A DNA stretch of 11,664 nucleotides from Dipetalonema caudispina (lineage: Eukaryota > Nematoda > Chromadorea > Rhabditida > Onchocercidae): NCBI GenBank assembly GCA_013365325.1, contig JABVXV010000732.1, positions 1 through 11,664 of the forward strand. The letters are read 5' to 3'. This document shows, in pieces, positions 1 through 7,952 of the stretch. The notes beneath the pieces were generated by a model. That model was given only the letters and a program-made list of their open reading frames with translations. It did not search any database and had not been told where the DNA came from. Each line of letters starts with the position of its first letter. Within the stretch, counting starts at the first letter, position 1. Both the position numbers and the translations under genes were made by a program.

Positions 1-114
1 AAGCTTTTTTCCGCTGCCCCTAAAATGAAATTTTACTTTTTAAAATTATTAATTTAATTAATCCAGTTTGAAATTGTCAAAATAATTGAAATAAATCAAA
101 ACAAAAAAGAACAA
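1..114 (-). repeat. Inverted partial copy of unc-13 intron 5 / exon 6 boundary
   Basis: Read on the minus strand, this stretch matches 11551-11664. By hand alignment the 60 bases at 2-61 are identical to the reverse complement of the right end. Mismatches fall only at 1, 62, 63, 93, 98 and 103, so 108 of 114 bases agree. Positions 1-19 correspond to the start of the unc-13 exon coding the R-A-A-E-K-S segment, and 20-24 to its TTTAG acceptor; the rest is intron. Weaker similarity seems to continue to about 190 with indels and then fades. I could not find the preceding C1 exon (Cys/His block) in antisense in the next several hundred bases. It is either a real inverted, partial duplication or an assembly effect at a contig end. 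Confidence 0.85.
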
Positions 115-1705
115 AAAACGCTTTATCAACATATTTTATTACGTTCGAAATATTCTTTTCATCCTTTCTTTAACCTATCAATTTCTCAATTATTGATGGA
201 ACAATAATTTATAGCTATGATCATTGCAATTACATTTTAACAAATTAAATTTTCATTTTCACTTCTTTTTTTTTTTTTTTTTTTATTTTAAATGACTGAA
301 AAATGAAAAGGACATCATTGTATTGAAATAAGGAAGTTGTAAAGGCTATCGATTTGTTGTAATCGTAAATCATTTTATGGATAAATTTTATCGATGACAT
401 GTGATTTCTTAAGCGGGTTGGATTTTTTTTTGTTTTTGTTTAAGTTGAAAGGGAAGTGAGAGTAAAGTTATCGAACAATTGAACTAAATGGAATGAGTTT
501 TAAAGAAGTTGAAAAAAAAAATCATCGTTTTTCTTCTTTTCTTTTCTTTTCTCATTTCATAAAATACAATTACAAGTTGATTACACAATTGTATTTGGCA
601 AAGAGGAAAATATAAAATGAATTCTCAAATATGAAATGATTAAATGGATAAGGAAAATTTCAACTCATATATTCATTTTTTTTTTTCTTTTTTTTATCAT
701 ATTATCGAAATTTTAGCTAATCTAAACTTTAACTATCACTAATATTTTGTTTTTAATTTGAATTAGTCTAAAAGTTAAACTGTTACCTAATTTCTAATTT
801 GAACGTAGTGTAACGTTTTTGTTTTTAATTTGAATTTAGTATAATCATTTCAGATTTCAAAGATGAAATAATTGCTGATAAAAGATTTAATATACTTGCA
901 GGAACAATACAAACAAATGAATAAATTGGAAATACTTTTAAGTGAAAAAAAAAAAAAAAAAAAAAAATAACAAAAATGTGCATACATCCTATAGAAATGA
1001 AAGAGAAAAGACTGTTTTATTTTTTTTTTTTCTGTTTATTTTAAAATTCTAGGCTAAAAACATGCTAGGCTAGTTTAAACTAATCAACAACTATGTAGTA
1101 GAAAAAGATGACATTAGACTAAAATCCTTCATTTAGATTCAGCTGCTTCATTTTTAACACTCAAATTTCATCAAGTCCTATTTTCAATTTTTCATTTCAA
1201 CATTTACAAAAGTAATTTATAAAATGAAATTTAACATTTTCATCACTTTTCTTTCTTCAAAATTATCCATCAATAGAAAATTTTCGAAAGCTTACGATAA
1301 TATTTAAATTCATTAACGCATTGATGTGACAAATTTTTTTTCAAAATGAATTACATTCAAAATTTGCCATTCCCTTTTACCTCTTATTCCAATTCATTAT
1401 TTATTAATTGTAAAAATATTCGTAAAATTTTTAATAAAAATCAAAAGAAAAAATAATTTTATTTTCACTTGGTTAAATTTTCATCTTTTCTTAAAATATT
1501 AGTATAAAAAGAAAGGAATGAAAAAAAAAAACAAATGGTGTAAAAGCATATATATGTTTGTAAAAATGATTTATTAATTCATTTCTTATATATTATTTAA
1601 TTTCACATTCTTTTTTTATTTTGTTCCAGAATATTTGATATATTTATATTTTGAAAAAGATGATACAATTTTAACTTCTTAATTTGTAATTAATTACATT
1701 CTAAT

Positions 1706-1779
1706 CCCTCTTTCCCTCTCTCTCTCTCTCTGTCTGTCTCTTCTTCTCTTTCTTCCTTTCTTTCTTTCCCTCTTTCAAA
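1706..1779 (+). repeat. CT-rich microsatellite and polypyrimidine tract
   Basis: About 70 bases almost purely C and T: blocks of CCCTCTTT, a (CT)n run, (GTCT)2, then CTTT repeats. It is simple sequence with no coding meaning. It could act as a GA-binding protein site on the opposite strand, but nothing shows that. Confidence 0.85.
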
Positions 1780-2319
1780 AATCAATGTATTAGTTGTAAA
1801 TAGAAATGATGATTAAAATATAATGGATTAAATGATTAGAATGAAATAAAGAATTTGTAATTGAGTAAGGGAAGCATTTCGTACAAATATGCTTAAATAA
1901 AAGATTAAATGGATGAAAAAAAAGGAATGAGAAGGATAGTTAGTATTAATGAGTAATGAATTAATAAATATATATCGTAAATAATGATAGTAATGATAAT
2001 GCAAATAGGATTAATGATTAATTAAAAGAAGGAATTAATTTCAATTTTACATATTTCAATATTTTTTATATAAATCAAGCTAAAATAGTTTATTTCAGTT
2101 TTTTTTTTTTTTTTTTTTTTTGTTGCCTTATTCTCATCATTATGCAATTTTCATTCATTTTATAATTTCTTCTATATTCATTCGTTAATTTTAACCTTTT
2201 TTTTTTTCATTTAGTTTTTAATTTCACTAATTATTCCAATTCCTTTTTTTTTTTGAATAATATTTGATTTTCTTTTTTTTGAAAGATTATTGATTTATTC
2301 AAATTTTGCAAAAATTTTA

Positions 2320-2359
2320 AATTTTAAAGTTGAGAATGAAAATTCTCAATTTTAAATTA
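2320..2359. repeat. Short imperfect hairpin
   Basis: Perfect 8-bp arms TTGAGAAT (2330-2337) and ATTCTCAA (2342-2349) flank a GAAA loop. AT-rich outer arms extend the pairing imperfectly to about 2320-2359. It may be a chance product of AT richness; no gene depends on it. Confidence 0.5.
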
Positions 2360-2695
2360 GAGTAAAATTAAATTGTATAATTTTCATTCCTTTTTTTCTT
2401 TTTCATTGAGAAGACTATAATTTTTTTTTTTATTTTTTTATTCTTTTGCATATTTATTGGAAAAAATGAATAATTATATGATTGTGTTTGAGGATCAATT
2501 TTAAAAATGAAAAATGGAAGAATAAGTTTGGTATTTCGATCATTTCTTCCATTGATCCAATTTATGCGGTAATTGGTATTTCATTACGGCATAAAAAAGT
2601 TTTTGGTTTTGAAATCTGATGAAATAACAACAAATTGTAGAAACTTCAATGCTAATCAAACAAAATATTATCGTTAATGGCCTATCAAAATATCA

Positions 2696-2766
2696 AACGA
2701 TATCGTTAATCTCTCAGCAATTAATAAATTGAATGATCAAAAACAATGGAATTCGTTTTCCGGAAA
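2696..2766. repeat. Two perfect palindromes (AACGATATCGTT; TTTCCGGAAA)
   Basis: AACGATATCGTT at 2696-2707 and TTTCCGGAAA at 2757-2766 are both self-complementary. The second holds two overlapping CCGGAA cores, the type bound by ETS factors, and another CCGGAAA follows at 2792-2798. These stand out because CG-containing words are rare in this DNA. Function as binding sites is only a possibility. Confidence 0.4.
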
Positions 2767-2914
2767 CTGTATCTTATATCGAATTATACTCCCGGAAATC
2801 ATCAAAATCTTTGTTATTAAATAATATCAGCATTTTCAACATTTTCAACAAAAATATGGAAGTATAATTGGATATCTGAGACTATAAATAAATTAAGGAT
2901 TACAACAAATTGCT

Positions 2915-2941
2915 AAATTTAGAAAAATATTTTCTAAATTT
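2915..2941. repeat. Perfect 12-bp stem with 3-nt loop
   Basis: Arms AAATTTAGAAAA and TTTTCTAAATTT flank an ATA loop. It is a compact hairpin or cruciform-capable site made only of weak pairs apart from one G-C. No adjacent gene end makes it a terminator. Confidence 0.6.
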
Positions 2942-4097
2942 GTAAATTTCCCAATAGGCAATTTAAACATTTAAGATTGCAGTAATTTGTGAAATTTCAT
3001 TTCTTATATATTTTGAAAATTATCCACATTTTTGGTGTTATTTTTGATTTCCTATTTCATTTAATTCTTTCATTTATACATATCAATCAATAAAAACCTA
3101 ATTGTAATAAAATTGTAATAAAATAAAATCACCGATAATAATAGCTATTTATCATTTTATTTAATTGCGCATTAATCGTACAATGATCAAGAAAAAATGA
3201 TGAAATGAGTCTTAAAATGTTAATGATACTATCAGATAAAGTTTCAAGTTATATAACCTAATTGGAAATAAGTAATGAAAGAAATAATTAGCATTTCGTT
3301 ATTTATATGAAATTATTTATGACTCTTTTTCTTTTTTTCTTTTTTTTTTTTTTTTTTTTTTTCTTTTTTTGAGCTTATATTTTACTATTTTTTTTTACTT
3401 TAACATCTTTTCTGTTATTTTTTTTTCTTTATTGAAGCTTTTTCTTCTCATTAATTATTTCACTCTATCATATGTATATCTTAACAATAGAAATTTTGCA
3501 TATTCAACACTTATAAAAGATTAAAAATCATAAATGAATTGTTTAATTGTGAACAAATTATTAAAATTAATAACAACATGCTTATATATAACACTACGAT
3601 AGCTTTTCTTTCTATTCATTGCAATCATTTAATTTTAGAATAATTGTCATAATAATTTAATAATTTTAATGTTTTTTTTTTTTTTTACTTATCCTAACAT
3701 TCTCCAATGTTTATACATTAATTAATTATGTTATATACATTAATTATGAGAATTGTTGCTAATTGTTACAATTTTAATTTCAAACTTAAACTTGAATTTA
3801 AGCTTTAAATTTTTGTTACTTTGGACTATAATTGCATTTTTTCTTTGTTTTTTTTTTTTTTTTTTTACTTTTCTGCTGAACCATAATGTTTTTCAATTTT
3901 TCCTCTTTTTTTTTTCTCTTTTTCTTCTTTTCTGGAACAAATAGTCATGAAAGATAAATGAAATTATTTTAGAATTGTTGAAATCTCACTAAAACTTCAT
4001 TCTGATATTAGGCATAAAATTTTGAAATACACTTTTGACCCTAGCCGATATCAGTAATTCAATCAATTTCATTCATGACAAATATTGTTAACTGTTA

Positions 4098-4275
4098 TCA
4101 GAATCACTCTGCTACATTCATCTTCGATCTTCTGATTGCTAATGATTACCGACCATCATCAGAATCTCTCTTCTACATTTATCTTCGATCTTCTGATTGC
4201 TAATGATTATCGATTATCATCAGAATCTCTCTGCTACATTTATCTTCGATCTTCTGATTGCTAAAGAAATTATCG
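4098..4275. repeat. Three-copy 61-bp tandem repeat
   Basis: Units start at 4098, 4159 and 4220 with an exact 61-base spacing. The core, TCAGAATC, then a CTCT/GCTACATT block, then ATCTTCGATCTTCTGATTGC, is almost invariant. Differences are scattered single bases, and the end of copy three diverges (about 4268 on). Each unit contains ATCAGAA early and TTCTGAT later, so each can fold into a hairpin with a 7-bp stem and an internal ATCTTCGAT mini-dyad. No mobile-element termini are visible. It lies about 1.9 kb upstream of the first coding exon. Confidence 0.9.
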
Positions 4276-4433
4276 CATTCTAATCATTTTATCATTAAAT
4301 TTGAAAAAAAAAAAAATTTGTAAAGGTGAAAAAAAAATTTTTCCTCAAAATTTTATATTTCAAAAAAATTTTTTTAACACATTTTTAATTTCATTTAATC
4401 CTACCTATATACGCTTTTCTATATATTCCATTC

Positions 4434-4472
4434 TGACGTCAAACGTTTGTAGACGTAATAACAATTGACGTG
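4434..4472. promoter_or_regulatory. Candidate cluster of CRE/bZIP-type sites
   Basis: A full palindromic CRE, TGACGTCA (4434-4441), is followed by AGACGTAA (4451-4458) and TTGACGTG (4465-4472), giving three ACGT-core sites in 39 bases. An AACGTTTG lies between the first two. TGACGTCA is the established binding site of CREB/ATF proteins, which act in neuronal gene control. The link to unc-13 transcription, about 1.6 kb downstream, is inference from position only. Confidence 0.4.
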
Positions 4473-4616
4473 TAAATATGATTTCATTGATGATTGGATA
4501 AAATAAAATAAAAAAAAAAAATAAATAAAATTGTTTTCCTTATATTATAATTTTTCCAAATAAACAATTATAATTAAACATGTTTTGTTTTCATCTATTG
4601 CAAATATAATTAAAGA

Positions 4617-4716
4617 CACACACACAAAAAAAAAAAAGAGAAAAAAGGAAAGAAAGAGGGAGAAAGAGAGAGAGAGAGAGAGAGGTAATAAGAGGAAGAA
4701 ATGGAAAAAAAGAAGG
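4617..4716 (+). repeat. CA/A/GA-rich purine tract
   Basis: A (CA)n stretch runs into an A run and then an A/G tract with (GA)n to about 4684, followed by purine-rich DNA to 4716. Frames read through it on both strands give only Lys/Arg/Glu or Phe/Ser/Leu low-complexity peptides, so I do not call genes here. It is the first of two purine tracts within 350 bases. Confidence 0.8.
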
Positions 4717-4914
4717 AGATTGGCTAATTGTATAAGATTTAGAGAGATTGTATTTTGCAATGAGAAGAAAAATGAGAGAAATTATTTAGCATGAATTTAC
4801 CTCTGTCAGGTGAAATATATTTAATCAGTTTTATATCAAATCATGTGATTCAAAAGTTTTCAATTAACTTTATGTTAATATTGAGAGAAAATAATATAAT
4901 AAAGAGAAAAATTT

Positions 4915-5090
4915 GAAAAGAGAGAGAGAGAGAGAGAGAAGAAGGAGAAGAAGAGTTAGAGATGGAGTGAAGAAAACTGCTCCTTTTTTTTTTTTCCTTC
5001 TTTTTCTTTCACTCTCTCTCTCTCTCTCTCTCTCTCCTTCCATCTCTCTATCTCTTTTTCCTTATTCTTCTTCTTTCTCTTTCTTCTGAA
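4915..5090. repeat. GA-tract / CT-tract inverted repeat
   Basis: A purine arm with (GA)n and AGAAGGAG-type sequence (about 4915-4975) is followed after CTGCTCC by a pyrimidine arm with a T run, (CT)n and CTTCTTCT-type sequence (about 4986-5090). Because GA repeats pair with CT repeats, the two arms can form a large imperfect hairpin or cruciform, and each tract alone is of the mirror type that can form triplex DNA. In many animals such GAGA tracts lie near promoters. Here that role is speculative. Confidence 0.75.
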
Positions 5091-5449
5091 ACTTTCAAAC
5101 TTTACATTTCTATTATTCATTACTTTTTCTTTCTTCTTACGTATACATTCTATAACTTTTTTTTTCCCCCCCCTAATTTTAGATTCTTATTGATGTGATA
5201 GTTTTTATTTATAAATTTATTGAATACTTTTTAAAATGAAATTTATTAAACAGATATGTTAAATAATTAGATGAACTCTTTTCTTTTTTTTTTTTTTCCT
5301 TCTAATTCATAATATTTATTGTTTTTGATTTATTTCAACGCTTAATTAATTAATGTTTATTCCTTTATTATAAGAATAAGTTTTGATTGATTAGTTTTGA
5401 ATCGACTTATTAGAAGATATCATTTGATGATAAGATCAAAAAGATTTGG

Positions 5450-5531
5450 ATCAAAATAAATTATCATTTACGGATATGATTAAAATTTGTATCAAACTAA
5501 ATTATCATTTTTGGACAATATTGAAAGTCGT
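5450..5531. repeat. Two-copy 41-bp tandem repeat
   Basis: Copies at 5450-5490 and 5491-5531 share ATCAAA-TAAATTATCATTT, then GGA and TT-AAA blocks, at identical spacing. About three quarters of bases agree by eye. A partial, more diverged match may precede the first copy. No coding potential is seen. Confidence 0.65.
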
Positions 5532-5761
5532 ATCGTTGTCCCAATTGTTGATAAAGCTAAGATTTCTCTATAAGAATATAATTGAATAATTAATAATTGG
5601 GTTATATAACGATCAGGAAATTAAATCTAATTAAATATTCCTGCTTTTTGCTACTGCATATAATAGATTTCTGTTTCAATAATTTATCGATTTACTTAAA
5701 TTAAACGATCAAATAATTACTTAAATTTTGGATTCAGTTTTTTTTTTTTCTTTTTTTTTGC

Positions 5762-5768
5762 TATATAA
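5762..5768 (+). promoter_or_regulatory. TATA-like element, weak candidate
   Basis: TATATAA lies about 200 bases before the proposed leader of the first coding exon, just after a T-rich tract. In DNA this AT-rich such words are frequent, so it is only a possible core promoter element for a short isoform transcript. Confidence 0.15.
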
Positions 5769-5968
5769 CATTTAGTAGTGTAATAAAATGGAATTTGAAT
5801 CGTTAATTGACTTTATCTTCGAAATGTTATTCGATCACAAAAATATATTCTGTCTTTATTAGGTGAGGACAGTGGCGCTTATCTAATGAATTTTTATTGA
5901 ATTTCGATTTCTGAATTTATTCTATTCAGATTTGTTAATTTTGCCGATCAATCTTAGCTTTCATTCAG

Positions 5969-6107
5969 CATCAAATAACTTGAAATTAAATCAAATTGGT
6001 GAATCATACAAATATTCGCATTTGAAGAATGCTAAATCGATGTGACAATTCCATGTAACTTGTCGAATTCGAAATCATGTAAAATAATTTCTGCAATCGG
6101 ATCAACA
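5969..6107 (+). other. unc-13: Probable 5' leader with upstream ORFs
   Basis: TTCATTCAG ends at 5968 and fits a nematode splice (possibly trans-splice) acceptor, which would start a 139-nt leader. The coding frame has a TAA stop at 6033-6035, and no AG occurs between 6036 and 6107. No in-frame splice into this exon can therefore carry coding sequence across the start, so 6108 behaves as a true initiation codon. The leader has a 9-codon uORF (6029-6058) and ATG-stop pairs at 6040 (ATGTGA), 6053 (ATGTAA, in the same frame as that uORF) and 6077 (ATGTAA). All end before 6108. The leader 5' end is inferred, not seen. Confidence 0.4.
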
Positions 6108-6605
6108 ATGGTACAGCCTGGTGTATCAGATCCGACTGCTGCTTTGCTGGCATTTTCGAAGTCATTCAAGAAAGTACGACGAGCTGAGACTGTCAAGCAA
6201 ACACGATATGCTGAAGAGCGAAATGTTGAACATTTATCGATATATAAAGATACCAGAATTCGTTCAACAAGTTTGCCGAATTTTGAAGATCTCTATATCG
6301 TTGTGCGGGATAATGATAAACGACAATCATTGGGAAAACTTTCAACTCTGTCAAAAGCAAAAATTTGTAAAAATTTTTATGAAAAATATCAATTCACTTC
6401 ACCAATAATGCAACCATTGCATTCTTCATCATTCGTTTGTAATTATCCTACCAAAGATTATTTTGGCCGATATTTACAAACAAGTGGATCAATAATAACT
6501 GTTGATCCCAATGGAATAGATGATAATACTACAAAACTATTAAAATCAACTTTAATGTTATTCACCAAATTAAATCTATCTGATAGAATGAAACGACATC
6601 ATAAG
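6108..6605 (+). CDS. unc-13: unc-13 exon 1 of this model (start codon, 166 codons)
   Basis: The first in-frame ATG, in the context ACAATGG, opens 166 codons ending at the donor AAG|GTAAGT, phase 0. The triplet at 6042 that opens the longer frame is GTG, not a likely eukaryotic start. The protein begins [16 protein letters not shown]. Residues 10-29 form a basic, hydrophobic stretch ([13 protein letters not shown]) that resembles an amphipathic calmodulin-binding helix. Munc13 proteins have such a site between C2A and C1, but identity here is only a guess. The rest is polar with scattered Ser/Thr/Lys, no membrane segment and no domain I recognise. Codon texture is clearly protein-like, unlike the flanks. 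It probably encodes an isoform-specific N terminus. Confidence 0.78.
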
Positions 6606-7905
6606 GTAAGTTAATTTATAATTTACAATTAACAATAATGATTTGTAGCAAAAAAAAAAAAAATAATTCTATCTTTTCAAATTTTCGATAGAAGATGAAA
6701 GCTTAATTTCAAATTGTAAATTTAATAAAATATTAAATCAAAATAATATATGGTATTTAAATGACAAATGATCGAATTATTCTTTCTTCTTTTTTTATCT
6801 CTTTTTTTTTTTTCGTTTTTAATTTATCAAACGATGCATAAGGAATTTTTTTTTTTTTTTTTTTCACAAATAATTATGGCAACAAAAAAAAATTGTCTAA
6901 AGCAAAAAAAAGAAAATCTTCCAATAATTAAATTTTGTAAAATTTCTCGAATTATTTTTTTTAACTAAAATGACTTTTGTAAGAAATAAGTTGGTAACAG
7001 ATCATTAAAATGTATTGATAATTTGCTTTTTTTTTTTTTTTTTTGTTTATTTTTTCAATCTAAATGGAAAAAAAATATTTGAAGTAGTTTATAAGCACTT
7101 TTTTTTTTTTTTTTTTGAAAGAAAGAAAGTTCGATTTTTTTCGGAATAAAATGAAGGAATTATCAAATTAGAAATGTCAAAGAGGAAAATGATGAAGATG
7201 ATGGCTAATATGTTAAAAATGATTTGAAGTAAAATTAATTCCATTCTTTTTCTATTAACATTCCCACTTTGATGTTCATTTCATCATCTGTAAGAACAAG
7301 AAAATTTTTTTTTTTTTTTTTTTTTTTTTTGTCCTACATCATAGATTTCATACATACAATTTTTCATAAATGATCTAGCCACTTATTTGCGAAAGGAATT
7401 GAAAAGCATTCAATTATCAATCAGGCCAAGAAGTTAAATGAAAAGTTTGAATAAATTGTGGAAACAAATAGAAAGAAAATTAAAAAATGAATATGAAAAT
7501 TTGAGTAAATGTCAAATTTTCATATTATCATCTAAAATCCTCGAAAATTTCATGTTTCTTTTTTTTGTTTTTTTTTTTTTTTTCACAAGGATAAATAAAT
7601 TAATTTGATATGAAAGAAATGAAATTGAGAATGTTAAAGAATTCATTTTATATGGTTAAATTTGATTAAAAAATTTTTCCAGTACAAAAAGAGCTTTAAA
7701 TTAATAATGCAAATTGTTTAATTTAACATTGAAAAAGGTAAAAATGAAAGATAAAAGCTTTACAAAAGTATAAGTATGTTTGAAATGGACAAAAGTTCGC
7801 ATATTCTGCTTCTATGAGAATTTCAACATTATAGAATAAATTCAGAATGATCATTTTAATTTTTTTTTTTTTTTTAAATAAAAAAAAAAACAAAACAAAT
7901 TTAAT

Positions 7906-7952
<47 letters not shown>

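Larger units (their letters stand above)
115..5968. other. Long AT-rich non-coding region upstream of the first coding exon
   Basis: Nearly 5.9 kb with no coding segment I can support on either strand. Frames are short and rich in Phe, Lys and Leu because of T and A runs. Long homopolymers include T runs at 266-284, 2099-2121 and 3340-3362 and an A run at 945-967. The region also contains microsatellites, two small tandem repeats, hairpins and a CRE-like cluster, listed separately. It may be intergenic/promoter DNA of a short unc-13 isoform, or part of a long intron if C2A-containing exons of a long isoform lie to the left. The sequence alone does not decide between these. Confidence 0.6.

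Noticed and set aside
3753..3944. 63-residue frame on the + strand
   Set aside because: Phe/Leu-rich translation of T runs, no recognisable domain, starts at a non-ATG-like codon in low-complexity DNA.
4545..4794. Overlapping frames on both strands across the GA tract
   Set aside because: Both are translations of simple repeats (Lys/Arg/Glu one way, Phe/Ser/Leu the other), not genes.
5788..5862. 24-codon ORF (MEFESLIDF...) ending just before a donor-like GTGAGG
   Set aside because: It ends in its own TAG before the donor, has no family signal, and such short frames are expected by chance. It could at most be part of an untranslated exon.
6042..6107. Extension of the exon 1 protein by 22 residues to 6042
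   Set aside because: 6042 is GTG in a eukaryotic gene. The first ATG in frame is 6108, in a good context.
6121..6408. 95-residue frame overlapping exon 1
   Set aside because: It is the +1 shadow of the unc-13 exon; the exon frame alone has a good donor in phase.
6768..6968. 66-residue + strand frame in intron 1
   Set aside because: Dominated by Phe from T runs, inside a well-supported intron.
7912..7950. A39 as the tail of a retroposed gene
   Set aside because: No coding or SINE-like body precedes it and no flanking duplication is visible; homopolymers are common throughout this DNA.
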